Source: Evernia prunastri (taxonomy: Eukaryota > Ascomycota > Lecanoromycetes > Lecanorales > Parmeliaceae). From it: 64,000 nucleotides of DNA. Position numbers and translations under genes: made by a program. The stretch covers positions 248,001 to 312,000 of the forward strand of contig NKYR01000003.1 in NCBI GenBank assembly GCA_003184365.1, given 5' to 3'. The stretch's first letter is position 1; each line of letters starts with the position of its first letter. Below the pieces are notes generated by a model. That model did not search any database, had not been told where the DNA came from, and worked only from the letters and a program-made list of their open reading frames with translations. This document shows positions 32,225 to 45,433 of this stretch, piece by piece.

Positions 32225-34876
32225 ATGTCCTTGTACGGTAGCAGGCCCAATCCACCGGATGCCGATGAGGAAAATGAGTATACTCAGTTGTTCAATTTGC
32301 CATCGAAACGCAGTGCTGCAGAATTTGATGAGGCTGTCAACCGTCCTGCAAAATTCCGCAGAATAGAGGCATCAGACGAGTTCGATTTTCAGAGAGTTAC
32401 TGCTATGGACTGGAATTGCGGTGCCACTCCTCTTGATGCTTGGCTTAACCAAAGCGCTGTGCCATCCATAGTACCTCTACCTCAGACGCACAGACACCAG
32501 TCTCATTCTTCGAGTGAAGACCTTGCGATCAAGGAGCGAGAAGACCTGAAAGTCTTTCGAACTATACACATTGAGGGAATTGAAGGGTCCAAAAGCACCG
32601 GAACCCCTCGAAATTCAGCCATAGACCCTTCAGTCCTCGAGCCAAGGACACAGATATACTTGCGCAATATTTTGGACAGATATCACTTACTGCCCTCGTA
32701 CTTGGCCTTACGTCTCTCGAAAGCCAACTGCGCTCGAGCCAGTCGCCTTGAATCTAAGCGGCACGACCGTGGCCACCAGCTTACCTCAAAGCCTGTCCCA
32801 GTTAGCGGATACGATCGCCCGCCTACGACTAAAAGGCAGAGTTCAATTGATGACGTTGCTCAAAGCCCAAGGCTATCATGCAGAGATCAAGATGGTACGA
32901 ACCATGATGTCATGCCCCTAAAGGTGGATAAGCCGAGGTCTTATACTTGTGCTACCTGTAATCGATGTTTCGCCAGCTGGAAACATCTCAAACGACATGA
33001 GCGATCGCACCAGTCAGGTTTTGTGTGCGAGTTGTGCTCTAAATGCTTCAACGAAAGGCACAAACTTCTCACACATTATCGGAAAATTCACATGACAGAT
33101 TCGCTGTTGTCCTCTGAACTCAGATTCCATGTGGCTCTAGAAGCTCCGACTGCCATGATCAGACAAGCGGACGAAATCCCAGTCACATATCTTAACAAAG
33201 GGCAGGCTTATACTGTCACTATCCACGACAATACGAACTGGCTCCAAAGTCCAGTGTCCTTCCGTTGCCGGACTATCTTTCGTATTTCTTTTGATGACGA
33301 GCTTCAGAGACGGAACTTATCGACATCCTGGCGAGTTTGGAAAGATCATCCTAGGATGCCAGAAACCTATCTAGAAAATGGAAAACTACAAGCCATTGAA
33401 TACCTTGGCCCGAGTTCAGTAAGATGTAACAAGGGGAATTCCAGCATCGAGTTGGAGACTGCCTCTTTGGACAGCTTCTCCATCACTTGGAGCCCTGTGC
33501 CTGGATCTTTGCCCCCATCTTGCTCCATACTTGTCCAAATCAAATCTCTCCTCACCGATCATAGCCATTCCGAAAGCATTCCAGTCCGCCTGTATGCCAG
33601 AACAGAGACTTTATCCTCTAATACGCCGAACCTACTATCTAACCCAACCGCCGAGCTTTGCTTCTGCAAGATCAAGGTCTTTAGGGATCATGGCGCTGAG
33701 CGCAAGCTCTCAAGTGATGTCATCAATGTCAAAAAGATCATTGATAAGCTGGAGTAGCAGACTGCTCTGATACAAAGCAACTACAAAGCTACGAAAAGTG
33801 TCAAATACCAACCTGGCAAGAACCCAGAGTATATATGGACATGGGCTGCTCCCCCTCAAGGCTCCGATGAGCGATCTATCGCAGAGAACGACCTATGTAC
33901 GGAACTCGCCAAGATGCGATACATGCTTTCGTCAAGTCGCCCTACCAGCCTGCTTGACGTGAAAGGAGGTGAGCAAGATGAGCCTGATGATCTATTAGTA
34001 TCGTTGCCTGGAGAGCCGAGCCTCAGACAGCAACCCTCCTTCCAAAAACTTTGTAACTCCTGCTGCAGATCAGACCATCAACTTGACCATTCCCCATATT
34101 TGAAACGTGGATCTTCAACTTCGCGCGCCAATGCAGGCTTGTGGACGGTTGGGGACTCGAGATCTCGTGCTGCTTCTGTACACTCCCAGTGTTCGGAAAG
34201 GAATAATTCTCTACATGGATCTGGCCACATCGATCTTGAGGATCAAGATCTCTCGTTTCCAGATGACCGATCAAGGCGGTCTTCTGGCAGCTTCAATGAA
34301 TCGAGTGCGGCTTTCCCACTGCCTCCAGTCTGCATACCGAGCACAGGATACTCTCCAGCTGATGGCGTCGACGAGATCAAGGATCAGGTTCCTAAACCAC
34401 TCCGCTTCTTTTGTGACATCTGTGAACAAGAAATTGAGGTCATGTGACGGCGAGACTGGCAGTATGTCCTCCTCATGCTGAACATCTGCGTAGCTAATAT
34501 CAAATACAGAACCCACGTTCTCCAAGACCTTCAGCCTTACGTGTGCACCATTGAACACTGTGACGAGCCTATGACGCAATTCAATTCGAGACGATCATGT
34601 CTACTGCACGAGATCAGAATGCATGAATTTGAACCTGGGGAATTTGACTCTGATCTGCTCGAGCGGAAGCTCAGGGAAAGTGCGGCTGGTGTGTGTATCT
34701 TTTGTGGGGAGCAGACAGGGGGCAAGGACAACAGCCGCGAAAAACATATTGGCCGACACATGGAGGAGATCGCCTTTGCGGTGGTCCGCAAGCCTTATGA
34801 GGAATGGGAGTTCTACTCAGATTCGTCTGGTCCGGCTCACCACGATACCGAATCAGACAGTCAAGCGAACGATTGA
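32225..34876 (+). pseudogene. C2H2 and CP2/grainyhead-type transcription factor with two in-frame stops
   Basis: Exons 32225-34461 and 34510-34876. From the ATG at 32225 (MSLYGSRPNPPDAD) come a low-complexity region, two C2H2 fingers (YTCATCNRCFASWKHLKRHERSH, split as CATC/HERSH and CELC/HYRKIH, about residues 240-290), then a CP2/grainyhead DNA-binding region: RFHVALEAPTAMIRQADE, IPVTYLNKGQAYTVTIHD, FRISFDDELQRR, VELETAS-like IELETASLDSFSITWSP, and CKIKVFRDHGAERKLSSDV. A TAG at 33755 falls inside DKLE*QQ-type sequence and a TGA at 34445 just before RRDWQTHVLQDLQPYVC, after which C-terminal zinc-finger-like motifs (CTIEHC, CIFCGEQ) continue to 34876. The frame is otherwise continuous for 868 codons. 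Each stop is one C-to-T change from CAG or CGA. The frame is also open upstream, without a stop, into the ULD locus. Confidence 0.75.
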
Positions 34877-36823
34877 AACACTACAACTGTAATTCAAGGA
34901 TCCTTCCGAACGAGACGACGTCACCACGGAATATGACTACCTCCAAATCCCTCCTCTGATAGGCTGGAGAGAATGACAGGTACGAAAGGCAAGTATAATA
35001 CTACACTTGTATCTGGCTATCTCGCGAGGGGAACAAAATGGCGCCCAGGAGAGCGCCACAAGGATCCCTTCCGTTAAGCAAGTCCGTGGGATATGGGCGG
35101 TTGGCAGCGTCGGCATGCCGGTCAGTCCTGCAAGTCTGAGCCTTCACGAGACCGCTTTTCAATTTCGACTTATTTGCCATCCCAGATGTACGCTTCACAG
35201 AACCTTTTCAAGACCATAGGAGGTTCTTCGTTGTGGCATTAGAACTTTAGTCTTCGGCAGAAAGCGTGAGCCACTATCTACGTGTATGCCATGGCCAGCT
35301 CGCTGATAAGCATGCGCAAGCGTACTTTGACCCGTAGAGTGAAAGTCGAGACGAGCGTGCTCAATAAGAAAGGATGAGCTATGGCGACGGCCAATGGGTA
35401 TCGAAGTGTGAGGGATCAAAGCCTTCAGATCCGCGAAACCCCATTTCTTGACCTTGAATACAACTAGAATCTACATCCAGTCAGTCACCAAGGCATGCTG
35501 GTCGGCTCTCGCGGAGGGGAGTGGCTAGGAACGGAAGAATAGCTAAGATCAGACGAAGGGATTCGACACAGCAAAGTCGCAACTCTCGGATGTTTCGCTG
35601 TAGAATCAGAGTTGTTACTATACTAGACTATACAAAAGGAGGAAGGTCCGTCGCTCGCTATTTGAGACTGCTCACATATACACAGATCATTGAAATGTTC
35701 GTCTTGCCGTCGCCTAGACAAATATCGTCTTTAAAGAATCAACGCCACTTTCAGTACAATCCAGAGAGTGAATGCTTCCTAATGCGGTTACTCTATTATG
35801 CAGGACAGTGCGTATGCTAAGCCGCAAAGCCATACGGAGATCGCGGTTGAGCTTGTTGCGGTACGTTAAACATCCATCGCGGTCCATTCATCGCAACTCT
35901 TACCTTGCTCAGGGGTTCTTGGACGTGCTCAGGCCAATATACCGAAATTGTCCACCGTGCATGTGCAGTTGAGTGCTTGCTAGCCTAGCGCACAGCCGTA
36001 GCATCACAGCTCGTGCAAAGTCCCTGGACCACCGGACAAGAAGGCTAGATGTCCAACGCCGAATCCCTTCAGGGCTTGTCTTGCACGGAAGGAGAAGGGG
36101 GATGAACACAGCAGACAGACAGAGAGAGAGAGAATGTATTGTTTACCACAGCCGGGAGAGTGGGCTCCTCTACATCGACCTCTTGGTGCCCGGGTGGGGG
36201 GTACTTCAGAACACAACATGCCAGACTCAACCCGCGGTAGTAAAGACGAAATTGGGTCTGCGTCAGCTTCTGCTGCACATGAGAACCACAGATCTGTTTT
36301 CGCAAAACGCAAATACAACCAACCCTCTTCATGTTTCTTTGTAGGAAAACATTCAGAGCAAACCCCACAGCCCCAGAAGCGCCGTCCGTCCATCCGTCCG
36401 TATGCACGCACGCCCCCTTGATCCCAGCGACCTCGACCCCCAAACGATCTTCCTCCTACGAGCAACTACTCCCAGTCATCTACTGAAAGCAGTAAGAAGT
36501 CAAACGCAACAACCACCATGGCTGCTGGGTAGGTACAGCAAAGCCTACTCACAGCAGGAAAGCACCACAGTAAACAGCAGCGGCTACTTACTACATACAG
36601 TAGGAAAATGATCCCAGTAAACTTGCTTGTCTCAGTCTGCGTACAACAGACACGAGGAGAAAAGGAAAGCCAGCGGTCTCGTTATTGTCATTCTTGTTCT
36701 TCGATGCCATGACCTCTCTATTCTTTCCTTCCTTCCTCCATCCCTCTCCCAACTGCCGGCTACAAAGTGCGTTGGGGAGAGCGTGGAGGAGGTAGGTGGT
36801 ATGGTGCGGAAAGGTGCCTGTTG

Positions 36824-36855
<32 letters not shown>

Positions 36856-37270
36856 GATGACGATGATGACTAGGATGGTGGATGGTGCAGGGTGAAAGGT
36901 GGACCGTGGAGGCTGGAAAGATTACACGAACGAAATGACACGCATGTGACATTGCAAGCATAGCTAGCTAGGGGTAGAGAGAAGCTTATCGGTCCCAAGA
37001 ACTCAAAAGCAACAATAGTTTCCGATAAAAAGTCAAAAAGAAAAGGAGGAGTGGGGAGAGGACCGCTGTGCCTGACCCCAAATTCTAAAGCGAGACAGCC
37101 GAAAGATTTTTGTCCTCTAGGTAGCGTCAAGTTTGAAAGAACGCGGTGCAGCCCTATGGATATGAACACCAAAGTCAAAACTCGATTCATGTTCCCCCGA
37201 ACCAAAAACCCCAGTACTAGAGCCCAATCCATCAATCTACCCCACGTAGTCCGCACGCACGCATCATCAT
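34877..37270. other. Intergenic region, convergent 3' flanks
   Basis: Nothing recognisable apart from a GAT-type microsatellite at about 36823-36869. Confidence 0.5.
36823..36869. repeat. GAT/ATG trinucleotide microsatellite
   Basis: About fifteen GAT units with three single-base interruptions. It gives a spurious polyhistidine frame on the minus strand. Confidence 0.85.
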
Positions 37271-39245
37271 TCATCGCGGAGTGTTGTAGTAGGAGGAGGA
37301 AGAAGAAGAGGGAAAAGTATCCGACCTCGCTCTCGGCGGAGCAGCCTCTGAAAGCGGTGCCTCCGTCTCTACGGGCCCAGCGACCCTATCTTCACCTCCT
37401 ACTTTTGCGCCCGCCTGAGGTCTCGCGTGGGACTCGTTGCTCATCTCTTGAGCCGACGAACTCATCCTGTTGTCGTACGACGGACCGCTGTGGCTGTACG
37501 AGCGCTGGTCGTAGCGAGCGATGGAAGGATCCAGAGGGAACGGGCTCTGCGACGGCTGGCTCCCGGACCGGGGCTCCGTGGTCTGAGGAGGAGGGGGAGG
37601 AGGAGGTTGGTATTGCTGCTGCTGCCCGTATTGATAGCCCTGCGGGTTCATCTGGCTGCCGTGCCACAGGTTCGAATTGGGGCTTTGCTGGTAGTAGGAC
37701 GGTGCGCGGTAGCCAGGGCCTGGGGGGTAGAGCATCTGGGACGATTGGTCGTAGGACATCGTGCTGGGGGAAGATAGAGGGGAGAGGTAATTTTGGTTCA
37801 TGGCCATACCGTTCTCGTGTGACGAGAGGCCCTCGGTAGGCTGGATTCGGCCGAAACGTTGGCCGTCTCGTGTCTGAAACGGATTTCTGTTAAATTGCAG
37901 GGGAGGCAAGTTCTCATGGCCATAGGTATTGTTGGCGAGAGACGGATTCGATGATGAGTTAGTCGGATTCGATTGGCCGCCTAGACCCACTCCGCCGCTT
38001 TGACTGGAAGGCCGACCTTGGCGCTGAAAGGCGGAGGAACATGCCGACATACTGTAGGAGCGGCCAAACGGGTTCGTGAATTGAGGACTGGTCTCAAGAG
38101 GAGACTGTGTTGCAGAGAAAGATGGGCCTGCGCGTTCAGACCCTTCATTGACTGAAGAGACTGGAGATGGGTTTGCTGAGCCAGCCGCAGAAACCGGCGA
38201 CGGAGCATGGTTGGTGAAGGCTGAATTCATGCTGTGTGACGCCGTGTGGCCGGTGCCAAGTCGTAAGCTGGGCCTTTGAGTCATGCCACCCTCAAGCATC
38301 AAAGGGTTGGTCAAAGCAGGCCCGTACGGAGGTCGAGCGTCCCTGAAGGTGGGTTGTAGCGTCTGGCTGAAGTCAAAGTCCTCGGGAAGAGCTCTCGACC
38401 TTCTCATGCGCTCTTGATCATCACTTGTCAATCGCTTGAGCTTTGCTCGCCTGCGAATGTATATCAGCATTGCCCAAATTCATTCTGAGTATGGCCATCG
38501 TATACCTGTTCTGGAACCATACTTGTACTTGGCGAGGATTCAATCCCGGAATATCCCGTGACAGCCTCTCCCGCTGAGCTGCGTCCGGATGAGCTTGACG
38601 AGAAAATTCGCTCATGAGATATCGTGTTTGAGCGTGCGTTAACCTGTAGCATTGATCAGTGACCTTCACCTGCTGTGGTAGCGCTCGTGCTCACCTAAAG
38701 CGCTTCATCTTGCGTTTCTCGGCCAAACGCTCGGCCCCCGACTTGACAGCCTCCGTCCCACCAGCGACTTCGTCCTCCTCTTCTGAGCCTGTGAATAGTT
38801 CATCACCCTCAGACTGATGTTCCGCTTCAGTCAACACTAGCTGCGGCGTGGGTTGAGAGGCAGTGCTAGACGCTCGCATAGGCCTTTGCTTCAGGATATC
38901 CTCCCTGGGCGGACGATCTGACGCTTCGTCGGGCGAGGGAAGTTGGGGAGCTCTCATTTTCGAGCTCGTAGGGCTGGAATTTTCGATTGTGGTGATTTGA
39001 TGTAGACTGGATGAGCGAGATGAAGTCCGTCCATCGTGTAGCGAGTTCTCTGGTCGTGCACTCTCTGCTGATCTGAAGTTTGTACTACTGGAAGGTGTGG
39101 ATAATGCGTGGCGTGATGCCAGTCTAGTAGTGTAACGGCCGTGTTCTCCAGGTCTTGGAGGATAAGCGTACATTGACGGTGACTCGGGCGGCGATGGAAG
39201 AATATTTGCACCTTTCCGGCCAAACAGACTAGCCTGAACGTCCAT
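37271..39245 (-). CDS. Homeodomain transcription factor
   Basis: Exons 39245-38695, 38643-38506 and 38450-37271 give 622 residues. The homeodomain (about residues 177-238) is assembled from all three exons: KRKMKRFR, then LTHAQTRYLMSEFSRQAHPD, IPGLNPRQVQVWFQNR, then RAKLKRLTSDDQERM. The WFQNRRAKLKR recognition helix is intact and one intron splits its arginine codon. The N-terminal part is rich in S, P and T with an acidic patch (GDELFTGSEEEDEVAGG). The C-terminal 370 residues are Q, P, S and N rich, with short polyglutamine and polyproline runs typical of activation domains. Nuclear regulator of development or metabolism in related fungi; targets cannot be inferred here. Its upstream intergenic region is unusually long. 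Confidence 0.93.
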
Positions 39246-42200
39246 TTTTGCTCGACTAGAGGAAGCAGTCCGCACAGAAAGGTTTCTGAAGCGTGTAGAG
39301 ATTGAATGAAATGAGTGATCAAAACTGCCAAGGTCAAGGAACACAAGAACCAGCTGTTTATCTAGGCGAGCGGAGGGGTTTTAAATGGAGCAGACTGATG
39401 CCAGAGTAGACGTGGGCTATGACCTGATACTGTTTCAAACGCAAGGCAAACCCTCGGTTAAGCTCAATATTCGGTTCTCCTCCTACATTGGAGATTCAGC
39501 GGACTACCCTAAGAGATCGATGGATGTGGCCAACGAGAAGTCGAACGATTGGTGTTGGTGGGCGGCCGGAAAATGGCAGGAGAGTAGGGAAAATGCTGCG
39601 GCAGCTTGATTTTCAAGAGATCCAATTTGCTGATGTAACGAAGAAAAGTGCGAAGTACCTTGTTGAAAGGCTCGGCGATGCAGTAAGAGTGTTGGCTAAC
39701 TTGGCTCGTCTGGAGAGATAAGTCTGATTGACCGAACCTCCATTTCCCAGAAACTAGCGGCGATGCCTTATCTGACGCGTTCCTTACAACAGTGATGTTT
39801 CGAATATAGGATGTGCAGAGATAACCGGGTTGACAGAGGAATGATAGGACGAGGTTCCCGGCGGAGAAAGGGTGGCTGCTGTTGCTCTGGAAGTACTGCA
39901 CTTTTAAGTAATTCGTGGTTAGTTGAAATAATATTAGGTGGCGAAATGTTTTCACGTCCTGCAATTGACGCGGGGGTCCTTGCAAGTGGTACCTGATTGG
40001 GTGGCATTCTCCGCCATCAACAAGCTATTGGTGCCTAGTCTGGCGACAAAGTGTCGAGCTCTATCTAGGCGTTCTTGATTCTGGTGTACCTATGCTCTGA
40101 GAGAGCCTTGAGGTTAGACGCTAAACACAAGGTTATGGATGCATATAATCTAAGAGTGGTACAGCGTGTTGGATTTGTTTATTCCCCTGTTGGAGAAGAG
40201 CCCCATGTTTCCCAACTGCGCTGTAGCCGCCTAAGTGGCGCGCGGGGCCCAGTTTCCCTTTCAGCCTTGGAAAGATTCAATGCACGTCGAATTCTCGCCT
40301 GCGGCCAGGCTGACCGATAACCCATTCACCGTTCAGCTGTCTTTAGACCAGCCACGGCACACTGCAACAAGATAACCACTTGGATCCTCCTCTCAATGGA
40401 TCATAGCCAGGTAGCCTGCGAATTTTGAAGATGAAATCAAGCTGAAGAGGAAAGGTTAAACAGTTCAACGTCCTAGACAAATGATGAGGTAAGGTAGTTC
40501 TACCGAGATCATAACGTTGCGAATGCTTCGGGTTCCTGTTTGAGTGATGAAACACACTCTCCGGGTAAAATAAGCTACCACGGTTACTACTTGCCCAGAA
40601 GACTCCGTCAAAAGTTTTGTGCAAGATCGACGAGCAATTGAAAAGTCTCTACCCGTGCTGAGCTTCTGCTGAAGGTTAGGATGATGGATGAAATTGCTTG
40701 GCGGCGGCTTCTCGCACATCATCTCGGGCCTATGAGGCTATTTTGGTAAGACTTGGCTCATGGCTCTATGCTACCTAGCCGAGGCACGCAGCAAGCAAGA
40801 GAGCTGAGAGGTATAGCGGTGCTGTCCCACGTGGCGTCTGCCCACTACAAGCTATGTTGCACCATCCATTATTATTGAAGGTTCGAGTTTCGATCATGGA
40901 TTGATGGTGAGGCTCGTAGTAAGCTTTCTTGGTGTCTGGAATCCCCACATGACAAGGACCGCCTCCGTCGTCAGTCTTCAGTAGTCTTCAATGAATGGGG
41001 TCTATCACCCGACCTAAGCTCCTTGAAACATAGCGCATTGTCAAGTCCGGGTCCATCCGGCATTGGTCAAGAGGCAAACGGGCACTTGCATCTTTATCCC
41101 TCATAGTGAAAAAGTGAAGAAAGTATCGCTGACAGAACAATATCGGTATTATTATTGCTGGACTCGGATGTGACCATCATGTCGCATGTATTAGCCAAAA
41201 CGAGGATTTGATGATTTTCATCCCTTCTCCATCATGCCTGTAAGTGTAAACCTGGATCAGGTTCTGTCTACTGCGTTGCATACGCTGGCACTTCCTGCCT
41301 AAATGCAAAATGATCAAGATTGAAAGTGATAACCCTTCACGTGCAAGCTTTCGGCGTGAATCAAGAGGGTTCAGCTCATCAGTCAATGATTGCTCAAACG
41401 TGCATGAGTCAGCACATTTGTGGATTCGTTCAACCATGGTTTCGATCATTCAATGTTTGATCAGAAGGTCCGAATAATTATTTTAAGTACCGTGTTTAGG
41501 TGGCCAGAGGCAAACACAATCGTGTGCGTTCGAAGCCACATGATCGGGGCTCAGGCAAGGTGCATGGCCGAGATTGATGGGAGGAGAGCCAGGCGTGATA
41601 TGTTGCAAGGCGTATTGACAGTTACTGTGTTTTGTGATTGGATGTTGAGGCTCCAACCGCCTGACGAGGTGAGGTATTTTTGACATTGGCTAGGTATTTG
41701 GTTGTTGCATGACAGGGAATCATGTCACCAGATGCCTGATGGTCTGTGTGCACTGTGCACATCATGCGGGTTAGCACATAACCGGCGCCCCCCCCCCCCC
41801 CCAGCCCCAGCGAAAGGAAGAAAAGGGAAGGAAGAAAGGGAAGAGAGGGAGCTGCCGAGATTAAAGTGCGAGCAGAGGGTACAAGCCTACGAGGGCGCCA
41901 ACTGCCATGTGGGGAGGTAAGTCCGCACGTCAGAAAGAATTGAAACACACCTTTGTACCATACAAGCTTCTTAGCCTCTTTCTTTCTTTTATTAAATTAC
42001 CACATTTTTATTATTCATGCAAGTCACTAAATGTAGACAAGCTTCCATGATCCTGATTCGAGATTCTAGAATGACCATGGTGAAGAAGACCCGGCAGCAG
42101 GCTAATAAGAAGAGGTCCGAGCTTCGAGTACTCTAGTATCATTAGTCCGATTAGTCTCTAGGTACTAACTTGCTCGATTACTTACTTTTTTTTTCCTGCG

Positions 42201-43183
42201 GCTGTGCACCTCATTGACTTTGTTGGGCACTCTGTTGGTCTGTTTCGGGGCCGCTTTTGCGGCCAGGTTTCCACTGCAGCCATGGGGCACGGCATCATGC
42301 AGTCATTTACATTTTAGCCGTTGAATGTCGTGCGGCCGTAGGAGATTCATAGTAGTACTAGAGTATTCACCGACTTGAGACAGACGGAGGAAAAGGGAAA
42401 AAAAAAAAATCACATCCCTGCAACAGAACAGGCAAGCAAGGTAGTGAAAGCTGCACTGAACCGCATTCCACGACTACCGTATGTTGTACCTATCGTTGAA
42501 CCAAGGCCTTCTTCTCCGCTAAAACAAGAAATTCGCGCCGTGTCTCACAGCAATTTCGCCCCACTAGGTGAAATGAGGCAATCCTGACCGACAGGAGTTT
42601 TACTCACGATCTTTGAGATTGGCATGACGGACCGCAGCATGACTCAGGTCAGGGAAATCAAAGGATTGCGATTGAATTTTTGAAACCGAACGATTGACAT
42701 ACGTAGTCACGTACCGTTGCATTTCCAATGACGCGTGAAACTCCAGCTTCGCACACCGCCGTCTCCAAAAGATGCCTGGGGGTTGTGTGTGTGAGAGGCT
42801 GTGAGCGAATGATGATCGAGCGGGGAAGCTGCGTCCTGCGAGGCTGGTGCGGGGAACCGACGGCCCTTTCGATTCCTGGATTGGACAGTCGAGCAAACGT
42901 CGGCGGAGGCGGAGAGTCTTGGAAGCATCACCAGTAGGTGGTAATCGTAGCTCTACTACCTATTCGCTTCGCTCATAGCGATTGTGGGACTACGATTGGT
43001 AAACAGGCGTCGCAGAGGAATGGTAATCTTTAAACAAAAATATTCCTGCTGCTGATTTGAGTATGCTCTTATATCCGTCTCCCTATTACAATAGGTACTA
43101 CGGATCAATGAGGGGCTACGCGTCAATTTGTGTAATTTGTGTACTGAACCGCTGGATTTTTGGGTATCTAATTGGACATTCAT
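39246..43183. other. Long intergenic region upstream of the homeodomain gene
   Basis: 3.9 kb without a recognisable gene on either strand, between the homeodomain start codon and the THO1 stop codon. It includes a poly-C tract (about 41788-41802), a poly-A tract (about 42399-42410) and one isolated CTTTCGGCG at 41348-41356. It may hold a long 5' leader or regulatory sequence. Confidence 0.5.
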
Positions 43184-45433
43184 CTATATGGCAGTGACCT
43201 CCGCTGCCGCCTCCACCCCATTCTCATCCACCATCTTCTGCTCTACGCCATTCGAAATTGATTCCTTGGCCGGCTGATCAGAAGTCTGCTCTGTCCCATC
43301 AACCTCCGCCTTCTCCTTGCCCGGTTCCTCTTCTTCGGGCTGGAAAAGAGCGTCAAGGTTGTTGCCATCGTCTATCTTGTCAAACAGGTTGAGTTTGCTT
43401 TTGGATGCGATGCGAAGCGTCCTCCAAAGCTTGCTTGCCCTTGCGTCTGTTGCTTGCTGCTTCTCGTCCCCAGTCTTCGCCATGTCGATGTCAAAGTCGT
43501 CTTCCGAAATCGGTCCTCTAAACGAGTCTGCTGTGGGTATTGTGTACCTGCGAATGATTGAGCGAGATCATCAAGGAGGGTATGGCAAAGATGGTCTCAC
43601 CTTTCCGGGTCCTTGAGCTTCTCCATACCGTCGGTATCATCTTCCTCGGAAAGGAATTTGAGGTCCAATGATCCCATAGGAGTGGCTCTGAGCCTCTTAT
43701 TGGCACACGCTTTCTGCGTACCTTTTTCCGCCTCAGAGAAATCTCCAGCAAAAAGAGGATCGCGTTGGATGGGCGGGCAACTCTCGGCTTTCCAGTGCAC
43801 CCAATTCTTGTCTCTTGACAGGACAGTATCCACCATACGGTAATAAAACTTGCCCTCTGGACCCTGCTGTAAATAAGTAGCTATTTCGCTTCTCATATCT
43901 GTCGCCCATCTTGCCTGAATTCAACAATTAGCGTCTAAAGCTTTGGGCGGATTGAAAATGCCACATACGTTGTCTTCGCTCAAGGCGTATGCATAGAGCA
44001 CTGATTTGTTAGATGTGTGTTCGTGCTTTCTCTTGGCCTTCGTGGTAAGCGAAAGGAGGAAGTCGATCAGAATCAAAGCTTGGACAAGGACATGGCGTCG
44101 GAAAGCAAGATCGCTGACCTGTACGAGTTTAGCAGGTGGAAAGTAACTCCATCAATACGTAGTTGTACCTCTAGGTCGAAAAGGTCTCGACTAGTCAAAT
44201 ACTTCGGGTTGAAGCTACTTGAGAGCTCATCCTCTTGACCGTTGCGTTTCCTCTTCACGCCCCGCTTGCCATCGTCGTGAAGCTTTGATGTGCCTCTTGC
44301 CTGCAGATCTTGCTGCACCTCTTTGAACTTGACCAGCGTCGACGATAGTCCCTGTTTAAAATTTTGAAGGTTGGTATCATCAAAGAGTCTCGAAGGAGTT
44401 GAAAAGTCTTCCTGCAAAGACCAGAATATAGGATACAGAGTGTCCATGTCCGCCGGCTTCTCCGGTGCTTTCTCGTCTGGTGCATCAAATTTCACGGCTT
44501 TCGATGGATTTTCTGGGTGCCCAATAGTAGCTTTGACCTGATCAACTCCAGCTTCAGTTGTGCCTGGCTCTGGTTCCGTATCTTTCTCCTTCGGATCGAC
44601 CTCCATGCCATCCTCAAGCTTCGACTCAGCTCTTGGCGGTATGTTCTCAAAGACGGTAACATTCTCGACGTGGAACTCTCCTCTTAGATTCACCGAGCTC
44701 CTATCTCCTAGCGGGAAGCTTTGGAAAAGGAATATGAAGACTCTTCCGCAGAATACCGTATCTTCTGCTCGTGACAGTCGCCGTAATAGCTCGTTGCAAG
44801 CGCGCAGTATGATGAGGTTCTTTGCCTTAAAATGTTTCGCAGTGATACGTTCTCGTCGAGAGTCAAGGTAGTCGAACACTATCCTGCATCCGTCTATGGT
44901 CTGCGTGTCAAGCAGCTCTTCAACGAGCCAAAAAAGCAAGCTGGGTTCGCAAATCTCTGCGGACTGTCAGCCATTGTTTCCGCAACAATCATCTCCATCA
45001 GACTGACCCAGGTCGGAGAGGATCGAAATGATGTCAAAAAGGTTCCACACCTCACCAAACAGAGGCTCCTCAATCGAAGTCGATGCCTTGGGTTGTTAGC
45101 TACTGAGTTTGGTATCTTGCTTCCCGACAGCCTCACCAGTAGAGCGTAAAAGATATTACGACATGCAGTCTCAATGGCCGCATAGCCCTTTTTGAATGCC
45201 CCATTTTGTTTGCCAAGCTCTTCAATACCACCCCCTAAGTCCTGAGCCGTCAATGCTGGCTCAACGCCTCCGTCAGGCTTGACATCATGCGCTTTGGCAA
45301 GGAGTCCCCGTATCGCAGAGGTAGAATTTTCAACGGAGCTGACTCCGGCACTTGACATATTTGACAGCTCACGCGACGGCGTGGCTGAGGAAGTGGTCAT
45401 GAAAAGCTCATGCGTAGCTTCATTGTTGTACAT
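43184..45433 (-). CDS. THO complex subunit 1 (HPR1/THOC1)
   Basis: Component of the nuclear THO/TREX complex that couples transcription elongation to mRNP assembly and export and prevents R-loops. Exons are 45433-45137, 45086-45008, 44956-44169, 44118-43969, 43914-43601 and 43547-43184, giving 663 residues. Family hallmarks: EPSLLFWLVEELLDTQTIDGC, NLIILRACNELLRRLSRAED, and TVFCGRVFIFLFQSFPLGDRS with SVNLRGEFHVENVT, the most conserved stretch. FYYRMVDTVLSRDKNWVHWK follows in the second half. The C terminus is acidic and low complexity. An alternative acceptor four bases upstream exists in the intron at 45007-44957 (CAG/TCC); I chose the one that restores the conserved frame. The start at 45433 is the first in-frame ATG; MTTSSATPS, twelve residues later, is an alternative. 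Confidence 0.93.

Noticed and set aside
36821..36961. Polyhistidine-rich minus-strand frame
   Set aside because: It is the translation of the GAT microsatellite.
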